Source: Liriodendron chinense
Taxonomy: Eukaryota; Streptophyta; Magnoliopsida; Magnoliales; Magnoliaceae
Direction: 5' to 3'
Assembly (NCBI GenBank): GCA_003013855.2
Contig: PVNU02002831.1
Coordinates: forward strand, 1-64,000
DNA: 64,000 nt
The notes beneath the pieces were generated by a model. That model had not been told where the DNA came from, ran no database searches, and saw only the letters and a program-made list of their open reading frames with translations. Positions 1 to 9,028 of this stretch are shown here, piece by piece; position 1 is the first letter of the stretch; each line of letters begins with the position of its first letter. A program made the position numbers and the translations under genes.

Positions 1-976
1 CGATAAGCATATCTCAACATACAACACTATAATAAGAATTTCCTATGACTCAGTACTCTAAAGTAGACACAATGATCGAATTCACTTATGATAAACCTTT
101 GACTCACTAAGAAAGAATCAATTTTATATACCATTACCCAGTGGCGACTGTTTCAAGCCGTATAATGACCTCTTTAACTTACAAACGTTATTCTTATTTC
201 TCTGCACCTCGAACCCTTCAAATAATTTCATATAGATCTTCTCTTCTAGTTCCCCATGTAGAAACGTAGTCTTCACATCTAACTATTTCAATTCCGGATT
301 GTATTGGGCAACCAAAACCAATATAAATATGATAGATACCTGCTTTACCACTGGTAAAAATATCTCACCGAACTCACCCTCCTTTTGAGCATACCCTTCA
401 ATACCAATCTAGCCTTATACCTATCATGTTTCTTTTAGTAAATCCACTTGCAACCGATCACTTTCGCCCAACTGGCAACTCCACTAGCTCTCACGTTTCA
501 TTATTGTACAAAGAGTTCATTTCATCATGCATCGCTATCATCCACTTCTTTGCATCTCTATCTTTTAGTGCTTCTTGAAAGTGGACAGTTCCCCCTCATC
601 TATAATGGTAGAAATGCAAGTTTAATTCATCCATGTATCTCTACGCTAACCTGCAATCCCTTGGTGGATTTCTTCTAACAGATAATTGCTTTACCTTTCC
701 TGTACCTGTACCTGCGGCTCAGCTTCTTCAAGAGTTTTTCCTTTGTTTGTCTTCACATCAACAATTGATTTTTACGCTTCCTTGTAATCATCCTTATAAA
801 ATAAGGAACCTTCATCAAATTTGACATCCCAACTAAATATGATCTTTTGTGAAACCTGATTATATAGTATGTATCCTTTCACCCCATCATCATAGTCAAC
901 AAACGTACACTTCTTAACCCTTTGGTCTAGCTTATCTCTCTCAACTGACAGTATATTAGAGTAAGCGTCATATTCA
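1..976 (-). pseudogene. Ty1/copia pol fragment: reverse transcriptase region
   Basis: Decayed copia pol read on the minus strand; high coordinates are upstream. At 780-970 it reads as the region linking integrase to RT, with EYDAYSNI, DKLDQRVKKCTFVDY, GVKGY and SWDVKFDE, matching the copia pattern of 'FGCPAYAHV...KLDPRAKKCIFVGY...GVKGY'. Around 180-430 lie IGCKWIY, KARLVLKGYAQKEG, LDVKTTFLHGELEEKIYM and CKLKRSLYGLKQSP, all diagnostic of copia RT. The catalytic YVDD is degraded to YVEI at about 12-23. Several stops and frameshifts interrupt it, so it is not functional. It is the downstream half of an element whose integrase and gag lie at 2578-4192, split by the insertion at 977-2577. RNase H and the 3' LTR would lie left of the window. 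Confidence 0.85.
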
Positions 977-2577
977 CTCCCCAAGTGTAGGGTTGCGAGT
1001 AGTAATAATTCGGAAAGACAGACGAGTATCGATCCCACAGATTTATGAATGGGTATTCTCAGAATTTGTCTAAAATAACTAGTAATTAAGATCCTATTAA
1101 GAACTAAAACTGGAAAATAGCAATTTGGGTTTAAACAGTGAATGTGTAGGTAATATCAATCTAAAAAGGCACTAGAGCGCCAATGATCCACTTTTGATAA
1201 GTTTCAATGCATCAATACAACTAGGTCTCTCATAACTCAATCGGAATCGAATTCATATCTCTATCCAATTGGAATATAGAGCAGTTCAATCAGCAATTAT
1301 CCAAAACAAGTGTTTATTCATTGATTTGATTCCCACATCAATGCTCAGGCCTTGAGCACACTCAATTGTGTAGGCCAAGCCTCTTTCCAATCTATTTGAG
1401 ATTCATAACCATAGCTTTCATCAAATCCTTTCACTAGACCTGATTACAACTAATGATTAGAACTCTAGTTAAATCAAAATCAATCAGCAAACAGCTATTT
1501 CAGATTATAACAAAAAAATACGAACTTTAGTTGAATGAGTTCCCACATGAAAATCAGGCCATTGCATACAAGGCAATCAAAGAATCTACCATGCCCAGAG
1601 TCGATGATAGATCAATGAACTACACAAGCATAAACAATGCTCAGAAGGTAAGCTACCAAGCTTAGAATCACTAAGAATCACATGAGCCCGGAGTCATCAA
1701 GAGATCAAAGTAAAACCAAACTAGTACTTGATTCAAACTCACATTAACTAAAATTCTTCAATTTAATCATAAAAAGGAAACCTAGGTTATATCAATCCAT
1801 CAAAAACGAATTAAAAGCTTCACCTCTTAGCCCTAACTAAGAGGTTTTAGTTCATCTCTAATATCCTTGAAGTAGAAGCCTCAAAAAATATAAAAACTAC
1901 TAAAACAGGAAGAAAACTAGAAACTCGAAGTAGAATCTGTCTCCTAAGCAATCCCCATGTCCTAGCATGCCTTGGTATGAAGAGAAGAAGTCCTTTTATA
2001 GCTTGGAGGTGTCCATTGCGTAAGAAACTTCTAGATTGCGCAAGGAATTACGCACTTGCGCAGAGAATTTCGGTGCCCGATTTAGAAACTGCAATTTATG
2101 CATGGACGACCGATCGCAAGACCGGTCTGAGGCTGCGGACCGGTCGCACGACCGGTCGCAAAACGTCCAAATCTGTCCAGCGAGTTTGTATAATTTTCAT
2201 TCTTCAATTTTAATTCAAAGACCGGTCGCACGACCGGTCTGAGGTGTGGACGACCGGTCGCACGACCGGTCGCAGATGGTCCAGAGACATATGTGTAGAA
2301 GGCTTCTTCTGTTGAGTGGCCAGACCGGTCCGACGATCGGTCTTGGCTATGGACGACCGGTCGCACGACCGGTCTTGACTAGCTTTTCTCAGTCTTCTTT
2401 TCTTTATCTCCTTTGCTCTTTCTTCATCCTATTGCACTTGGTTCTAGATCTTCAATGTATATAAAGTGCTCTATTTAGCCTGAATCAGTGAAATCTCCAT
2501 CATGTCCCTACAATCACAAAATCATGCATTAGAGTAAGACCTTTAAACGTGTAAATCGTGCATAATGAGTGATGATT
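977..2577 (-). mobile_element. Unclassified 1.6-kb interspersed element, copy 1, nested in copia pol
   Basis: Interrupts the copia frame exactly between integrase and RT. The flanks carry a near-identical short duplication (GAATTTG on one side, GAATATG on the other, minus strand). Removing the insert and one copy restores the codon order GCEYDAYS. Read on the minus strand it begins CATATTCTAACCC and ends with a GTGGGATCGA...ATTATTACTAC...CACTTGGGGAGT block. It shares this start, this end, a purine-rich 5' segment and an inverted 'TAGCCC/TTAGCT...AAGAGG' block with the plus-strand copy at 5795-7266. I find no LTR, terminal inverted repeat, poly(A) or coding domain. The 'CCTGTGGATCGACC' block resembles sequence seen near 3' ends of some plant Ty3/gypsy elements, so a non-autonomous LTR-element relic is possible. 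Confidence 0.65.
2105..2380. repeat. Array of ACCGGT dyad motifs in unclassified element copy 1
   Basis: The perfect 20-bp dyad GACCGGTCGCACGACCGGTC occurs four times exactly, at 2138-2157, 2220-2239, 2252-2271 and 2355-2374. Diverged versions lie between, for example around 2106 and 2322. Spacers differ from one another. The arrangement can fold into many alternative hairpins. It takes the place of the ATCGAT-core array in the related element at 5795-7266. Confidence 0.85.
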
Positions 2578-3640
2578 GGGGTTAGAATATGCAAATTCAC
2601 AACCAATATCGCAGCCCCGAGTACTCAACTAGATGACTACTCCATACTTCCTCTAAAATTTTACACTCATATCCATAAAGGGAGACCGATTCACTTAATA
2701 GCAAGCCGTAGAGACGGCCTAACTCATAGCTCTTTACCCAACCTAAAATTACTTAACATACTTTAGGCTCTTTTCAAAAGAGTACGATTCATACGTTTAG
2801 CTACACCATTCTACTCTAGTGAATGCCTCGCTATGTTGTGCCTCACCATCCCCTCACTCTTTGTAATATTGAGTAAACTCCCTTGAAATAAACTCACCAC
2901 CGTTATTTGTCCTCATAATTTTTAGTTTTTTCCTTGTCTGATTTTCAACCATTGTCTTTCATGTCTTAAAAGTGGTGAAAATATTGGATTTATGCTTCAT
3001 GAAATAAACCCAAACCTTCCTAGAGAAGTCACCAATAAATGTGACAAAATATAATGACCTTCCTCCAAAAATAACGAGCGACAACCCCCACACATCGGAA
3101 TGCACATAATCTAGCTGACATTTACTAATACGTTTCCCATATTTAAAGTTTAACCTTGATTATTTTCCTATATACACAATGTTCACATATATCTAAATCA
3201 AAACTTTTCAAACTAAGAATTAAACCATGATTAAGAAGTACCTTTATACCGTGCTCACTCATGTGGCCTAGACACACATGCTACAAACATGCCAACGTGG
3301 ACTCCGTTGTAAACGCTACAACTCTAACCGATATAGTATTTCCAATCAATTTTTAAAGATTTTTATCCCATTATGCCTTCATAACTATTAGTTCCCTTTT
3401 GAACCTTTAGGACACGTTCATAACCGGTGAATTTGCACCAAAGTGCCTCTAGAGCTCCCAAAGAGATCATATTCTTCTTCAAATTCAGAACATGCCTCAC
3501 ATCGTCAGAGTATGCTCCATCCGATCAAACATCCTAAGACAAATCAAATCAATTCCTACCATCTTTCAAGCATGATCACAGTCCTTCATAAGTCCCATCT
3601 TATTACAATTCCAACACTTTAACTTGCCTTTTCCTTTTGA
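2578..3640 (-). pseudogene. Ty1/copia pol fragment: zinc knuckle and integrase
   Basis: Minus-strand copia sequence between gag (3671-4192) and the inserted element. Near 3575-3640 is a zinc-knuckle relic, CWNCNKMGLMKDC, in which the usual histidine is leucine. From about 3110 down to 2780 the integrase core reads RSLYFVTFIGDFSRKVWVYF, KHKSNIFTTFK, MVENQTRKKLKI and RTNNGGEFISREF, matching copia 'FVTFIDDFSRKVWVYF...RTDNGGEF'. Two conserved aspartates read as glycine and asparagine. Further on (2760-2600) the integrase C-terminal segment (GKELW, EVWSSHLVEYSGL) leads to the insertion point. Stops and frameshifts occur throughout, so it is inactive. Confidence 0.85.
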
Positions 3641-3670
3641 TTTAGATTTAAATTGTGACTGTTCCTTCTC

Positions 3671-4192
3671 TCACTCAGACTGTCTTCCCTGAACAAATAA
3701 TGCATCTGCAGAAGTACTATCACCCCCATTCTTATTTCTCAACCGCTTCGACTGAAGGATTGCGATAATGATCTCGATGTCTAAGGTATCCCTACCATAA
3801 CAAAGAGTGTCCACTAGATACTCGTAGGACTCAGGGAGAGATGTCAACAAAATTAGGACTTTGTCTTCTTCCTCGATCTTCACTTCCACACTTGTTAATT
3901 CGAAGATGTTAATATGCTCAGATAGATCTGAACCTTTTGCTATCTTTATAGTATAAAATTGTCTCTTCAGATATAATTGATTAGCGAGCGACTTTATTAT
4001 GTAAATGCTCTCCATCTTCGACCATAATCCTGCAGAAGTCGTCTCATTGATGACATTATAAAGGACTTCATCGGCCAAGCACAAATGAATTGTGTTAATC
4101 ACCCTTTGATGAAGTTCATCCGAATCATCTTCCTTCATATATTCTGGACGATGCGTTTTCCAAATGAGTGCATGCTGCAATCCTTCCTTCAT
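3671..4192 (-). pseudogene. Ty1/copia gag polypeptide (UBN2-type), 173 codons
   Basis: Open for 173 codons from an ATG at 4192. The protein resembles the copia gag (UBN2/Retrotran_gag_2) core: WKTHRPEYMKEDD near the start, then 'NTIHLCLADEVLYNVINETTSA...LWSKMESIYIIKSLANQLYLKRQFYTIKIAKGSDLSEHINIF', and a LLTSLPESYEYLVDTL motif near residue 115. It ends shortly before the zinc-knuckle relic at 3575-3640, so the gag frame is broken there. In the family this protein forms the particle shell that packages element RNA. Here the neighbouring pol is wrecked, so the frame probably survives by chance or because gag is short. The 5' LTR should lie above 4370, but I could not delimit it. Confidence 0.8.
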
Positions 4193-4690
4193 ACTTTAAA
4201 AAAAAAAAAAGGATCATAATATTCAAACCGAAGAAGGATACACATTCGGGCGGCCGACCAAACAAAAACCACAGCAAGCTGCCTATCATATACTCCAAAA
4301 AGACAACGAACACGATGCCTAGACCCATCACTACTTCGCTAAATTCCCCAGTCCAACTCTAACAAGGAAAATCGGGCAACCCTGGCTACAAACTGAGCCA
4401 TGGGCCACCAAATTTATAGCCCCAAATTTACAGTCATAATCAAGTTTAGAAATACACTTATATACTACCATACAAGATTAGGAAACAAAACCTGCACTTT
4501 CTGAAAACTTACGCATTTCGTTGGTCACACATTCAATCAACCAAGATATTAATAGAGTATGTCGGTCAACCGAAACAGACATCGGTCGACCAAGAGCATC
4601 ACAACATGCTTCAGTTGACCCAACTGCACTGCACCGGATTAAAGGCACCCGATCAACAACACTAATCTTTGATGCGGAACATTCATTATG
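4193..4690. other. Upstream flank of the copia gag, with GGTCGACC-type motifs
   Basis: No gene. A poly(A/T) tract lies at 4199-4210. At 4560-4650 short GGTCAACCG, CGGTCGACC and CAGTTGACCC motifs form a small dyad cluster like those in other retroelements of this window. It may include the 5' LTR of the copia element, but I could not find LTR ends or a primer-binding site. Confidence 0.4.
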
Positions 4691-4990
4691 CTAGGCCAAC
4701 CTTGGCCCCTTCTTCAACATGAATCATTCATTGTGTGGGGCTTATCTTCAATGTGGACCATCCAACTTGCAAGGCCCACATTCAATGTGAGCTATCAATA
4801 ATGCAGGGCCTACGGTCATCCCTCATGTTGGACATTGGATGTGATGTCAGTGCGCACCTTAAATATGCACCATCCATCATGCAGGGCCCAACTTCGAAGT
4901 GGGCTGTTCATCACACAAGGCCCACCTTGGATGTGGGCCATTCATCATTAGGGACGTGGTTTCAGTGGATCCCTTACTGTTGGGTCCAGC
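4690..4990. repeat. GGGCCCAC-type minisatellite, short block
   Basis: Degenerate repeats of the pattern 'CATCATGCAGGGCCCACCTT(C/G)GATGTGGGCCAT', about 34 bp per unit, roughly seven to eight units. Same family as the larger block at 7290-8235. The stop-free frames across it are by-products of the repeat. Confidence 0.75.
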
Positions 4991-5009
4991 TTGATGCTTG
5001 ATGCTTGAT

Positions 5010-5750
5010 GCATGTCTTATACACACTCTGTTCATCCGTTTTGCTAGGTCATTTTAGGGCATTCCAAAAAATGCAGTAGATACAAATCTTCGCTCATTTT
5101 AGGTTATAATCCAAATAATGCAACAGATCCAAACTTTAAGTGGACCACACCGCAAGAAACCATGGTGATTGGCCAGTAGAAACTTCTTGGGGCACAAAAG
5201 TTTTGGGATCAAGCTGATATTTGTGTGGTCCCTCTCCATCTAGGTTGTGTGACCTTATCTCCAGGTTGAATGGCAATAAACATTTACACGGCCCCCAAGA
5301 AGTTTTTAATGGTGAGCATTCAATAATTATGTTTACTATGGTGTGGTCCATTGAGATTTGGTTATGTTGAATTTTTTTGTCTCGTGCCTAGAATTAAAAT
5401 GAACTCATGGAACGTATGGACAAAGTGGATATAAGACACATATATCACAGTGGACCCCATAGTGAAACATATGGACAGAGTGGATATGAGATACAAATAT
5501 CACAGTGGGCACCATGGTAACCTTCTAATCTGAGGAAGGTTTTAAAAGTGGCATCATTGTCACGACTGTTTCTTATAGTGTGGCCCACTTTAGCCAGGAT
5601 ATTCCTTCTTTTTGGACTCATTACCTAAATTGAACTGTTAAAATGGATGGATTCATGCCTTAAAATGATCTTTTAAAATGATTAGATAGTGGAACACATA
5701 CATCACAGTAGACCACACAGAGCCTCTGCTAGGACCAAGCCATCCTGACA
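5010..5750. mobile_element. Foldback (long inverted arm) element with partial duplicate arm
   Basis: Left arm 'CTGTTCATCCG...CATTTTAGG...GATCCAAA...GTGGACCACACC', a central non-palindromic segment (AAAGTTTTGGGATCAAGCTG...GGTTGAATGGCAA), then a mirrored right arm (GGTGTGGTCCA...GAGATTTGG...GTGGATATAAGACACATA). A further right-arm half follows at about 5460-5745. No coding sequence. Family consensus is described under the 48950-53390 cluster. Confidence 0.8.
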
Positions 5751-5794
5751 GGGGTAAGATACAATCTGCTTCCCTGTTGAGCTTCCAATTTATA

Positions 5795-7266
5795 CATATT
5801 CTAACCCTTATCATCACACATTATGATTGATTTACGTGTTTTAAGTGTAAACTAATACATGTTTTTGTGTTTATAGGAATGGGAGAAGGACTATACCAAG
5901 ATGATGCTTAAAAACACTTCTTAACGTACATTGAAGAACAAAGGAAAGAAGCAAGAAGGAGAGGAAAAGAAATGAAGAAAATCACCCTAGTCGATTGATC
6001 GGTTGGCTAACCGATTGATCTCCAGGGTGATCGATTGATCCATTGGCCCAGCCGATTGATTGGCTACTCTGTATATGCTGCTGAATAGAAAGAGGGACCA
6101 TCGATTGATCGATTTCCAAAACTGATTGATCGCTCATGAGGAGGAAATTCCAGACATGTTGCTAGACAAAAAAGGGCCCCGTCGATTGATCGCTCAGCCC
6201 TGGAGATCAATCGCCCAAGCCATCACAAATCCAAATTTTCTGCCAAAGTCTCTAGACACGTTTTGGACTGGGTGATCAATCGCCCGGTCGCCTGCGATCA
6301 ATCGCTTAGCACAAGTGATCAATCGCTCAACTCAAGAGATCAATCGACAATGCGCCCAGTCCAGAAACTTCCAAATCTGTTTGATTTTCTCTGTGCAAGT
6401 GCGTAAGTTTACGCAAATTCTAGAATATTTTGTGATGCTGAGGCTTGAAAGCTATAAAAGGACTCCTCTAATTCGATCTAGAGGCATCCTAGAAGAGATT
6501 GGAAGTCGTAGAAGACGAAGGAAAGCTTCGTGGAGCGTCTACAACTGCGATTTTTCTAGTTTACATGTTTTTCAATTTTTCTTTTAATTCTAAGTGTAGT
6601 ATGACAATGCTCGGCTAGAACCTCTTAGCTAAGGCTAAGAGGTGAAGCTTATAGCCGATTCTCATGTTTAATTCATTTTAATTCAAGTTTATTTTACTTT
6701 AAGTTGGATATTTGAATACTAGTTTGAATAAAGTTGGTTTTTTTAGATGTTTTATGAGAGTTCATGTACTTCGGACATGAGTTCCTTGCAATTTTCTAAG
6801 ATCCCCATGTTGGGTTTGATTAGATTCGAATTGTAGTAACCCTTGAGCATGCCGTAATCTCTCGGCATGGTTGTTACTCCGAAGGCTACAAGTTCGAAGT
6901 CTATGTGCTTCATTAGAACTAGAATTCTGAATTTCCAAATTTAAGTGAATTATGTGTGTTGAATGACCTATCTTCCAATTATATGATAGATAGAACTTTG
7001 ATTCTAATTGTGGTTGTACTTGGATGAATGGATTGATATGGGATTGCTATAAGTGGATCCTCAAAGCCTTAGTCTCCTCTCTCCTATTCTCAAATTTTTC
7101 CTTTAAAGTTATTGTTTTAGTTTTGATTCTTAAAATTGAATTCCAAAATTGTTTTAATTGAAGTTGCTGGAATAAATTAGAATTATTTATCTAATTCCCT
7201 GTGGATCGACCTCGGTCTTACCGAGATTATTACTACATCGCAGCCTTGCACTTGAGGCGAGCAAAC
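5795..7266 (+). mobile_element. Unclassified interspersed element, copy 2
   Basis: Plus-strand relative of the element at 977-2577. Its start (CATATTCTAACCCTTATCA), the following 'CATTATG...GATTTACG' segment, the purine-rich stretch with 'ACATTGAAGAACAAAGG', the block 'CTCTTAGCTAAGGCTAAGAG' near 6622-6645, and the end 'CCTGTGGATCGACC...CGAGATTATTACTAC...CACTTGAGGCGAGC' all align in order. No long open frame, LTR or terminal inverted repeat is visible. Around 6455-6600 'GGCTATAAAAGGACTCC' looks like a TATA box (about 6441-6470), so transcription may start inside the element. Confidence 0.65.
5990..6350. repeat. Array of ATCGAT-core motifs in unclassified element copy 2
   Basis: At least eight short motifs of the form CGATTGATCG/GATCGATTGATC occupy 5990-6135 and 6180-6192. 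The reverse orientation, GATCAATCGC, dominates from about 6205 to 6350. The two halves are therefore mutually complementary and could pair. The location within the element corresponds to the ACCGGT array of copy 1. Confidence 0.8.
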
Positions 7267-7289
7267 ATTTCCCAACCTTCGATATGGAC

Positions 7290-8235
7290 TAACTAATGTG
7301 GTGCCCACCTTGATATGAGCCATCCATCATGTGAGGCCCCCTTTGATATGAGTCATCCATCATGTGAGGCCCACCATAAATGTTATTGTCCATCTTGTGG
7401 GCCCGCCCTCAATATCCACCACCCATCATGTGAAGCCCACCTTTGATGTGAGTCGCCCATCATGCAGGCTTTGGATGTGGGCCATTCATCATTAGTGGCC
7501 GACCTTTGATGTGGACCATCTATTTTGTGGGCCCACCTTGAAGTGGGTTATCCATCATGTGGGGCCCACCTTTGATATTGAGAGTCCTTCTTGTGGGTTC
7601 ATATTTGATATGGGCCATCCATCATGCAGGGCTCACCTTGATGTGGACCAGTCAACATTAGGGGCTGACATTTGACACAGACTGGCCATTATACAAGGCC
7701 CACCTTGATGTGGGCCATCCATCATGTGGGGCCACTAATTTATGGGGCCCACCTTGATGTAGGCCATCCATAATGTGGGCCCCACCTTCAATCTAGGGTC
7801 ATCCATCATGCAGGGCTCACCTTGGATGTGGGCAATTCATCATTAGGGGCCCTCCTTTGATGTGGACCCACACCATTATGTGGGGCCCTCCTTTGATGTG
7901 GACCCACACCATTATGTGGGGCCCACCTTGTGTGGGTCATCAATGTCGGCCCACTACCAATGTCCTTCATGTGGGGCCCACCTTCAGTGTCCACTGCCCA
8001 TAATGTGGAGCACACCTTTAATGTAAATTGTACATCATGTGAGCCCCACCTATGTAGGCAATCCATCATGCCCCACATCTTGATGTGGGTCATCTATGTG
8101 GGTCCTCTACCAATGTCCTTCACGTGGGGCTGCCTTCAGTATCCATTGCCAATACATGGAGCACACCTTTAATGTAATCCATACATCATGTGAGCCCCAC
8201 CTATGTAGATCGTTCATCATGTGGGGCCACTTTTG
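7290..8235. repeat. Long GGGCCC minisatellite block
   Basis: About 28 degenerate units of roughly 34 bp, pattern CATGTGGGGCCCACCTT followed by TGATGTGGACCATCCAT. Some neighbouring units are nearly identical, for example the pair at about 7850-7920, which indicates recent slippage or gene conversion. Both strands contain accidental open frames encoding HHVGPT-like and PPH-like repeats. These are not genes. Confidence 0.85.
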
Positions 8236-8249
8236 AGAAAGAGAAGAGA

Positions 8250-8600
8250 GAGTGGGCGGAAGAAAAAACAGCTATAAGCAACTTTAAGGTGTGATTCGTT
8301 GCTACTTAAAAATTAAAATAAAAAATAAAAAAAAAAAAAAACTGATAGACTTGGGGGACTATTTGGTAACTCTGAAGTTGAATCTTGAATTTGAAATTTG
8401 AATCTAAAGTCTGAAAACCCATTTGGTAACTGTCTAAAAGAAGTGTGAGGCTGGTTTGTTAAATCTAAAGTTGAAGCCTGAATCTTAAGCTTGAATTTGA
8501 AGTCCGAAAACCTATTTGATAACGGTATGAAAGAAATGCCCAAGGCTGAAAATTAAGTGCGGAATCTGAAACAACTTGTGTCTAAAATAACTTAAATATG
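8250..8600. repeat. A-rich region with a roughly 95-bp imperfect tandem pair
   Basis: The segment 'TATTTGGTAACTCTGAAGTT...GAATCTAAAGTCTGAAAACCC' at about 8352-8440 is repeated in diverged form at about 8450-8525. It probably belongs to a decayed DNA transposon end. No gene seen. Confidence 0.5.
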
Positions 8601-8654
8601 TTAATTTAACACATTTGCGCTTGTCCTCTGTTTGGAGATGTGGGTGAGATTAGA

Positions 8655-8958
8655 AGTTGTGGGGCCTACCATGATGTATGTGCAATATCCATGTTGTCCA
8701 TCTACTTTGAAAACTCATTTTAGGATATGATCTAAAAAATGAAGCAGATCCAAATCTCAGGTGGAACACAATAGAGGAAATAGTGGTAATCGACTATTAA
8801 AAACTTCTCCTTAACCACAAAAGTTTTGGATCAAGCTGATATTTGAGTGGTTTTTTCATCCCAGTCTTTGTGACCTTATTGGATGGCAAATGAACATCCT
8901 GGTGGCCCCTTTGAAGTTTTCAATGGTGAAGATTCAACAAGTCTATTTCTTGTGGTAA
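8655..8958. mobile_element. Foldback element, left arm and centre (right arm lost)
   Basis: GTGGGGCCTACCATGATGTA starts the left arm. It continues through the CATTTTAGG, GATCCAAATCTCAGGTGGA and centre 'AAAGTTTTGGATCAAGCTG' segments and ends at 'TCTATTTCTTGTGGTA', where the right arm should begin. A frame of 88 codons over its right end is accidental. Confidence 0.75.
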
Positions 8959-9028
8959 GCGTAACACCCAACAAGGAGTGGATTAGGTGCGACCATGGCC
9001 TCACCCGAGACGTTGCGGCCCTTACCGT

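Noticed and set aside
2082..2366. Minus-strand frame rich in RPVVRPV and DRSSDRS, and the plus-strand frames opposite
   Set aside because: The peptides arise from the ACCGGT dyad array, which lacks stops on both strands.
2138..2374. CRISPR-like array (20-bp exact repeats)
   Set aside because: Only four repeats, irregular spacers of very different length, eukaryotic context, inside a transposable element.
977..2577. Solo LTR interpretation
   Set aside because: Ends are not TG...CA at the duplicated flanks and no matching LTR pair is seen.
7806..8172. Open frames with HHVGPT, PSCGAHL and similar repeated peptides (also at 4735, 22632, 23390-23906, 31726, 39568-40806, 47785-48247, 58163-59652)
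   Set aside because: By-products of the ~34-bp minisatellite. Same peptides appear in unrelated frames on both strands and no start context or domain supports them.
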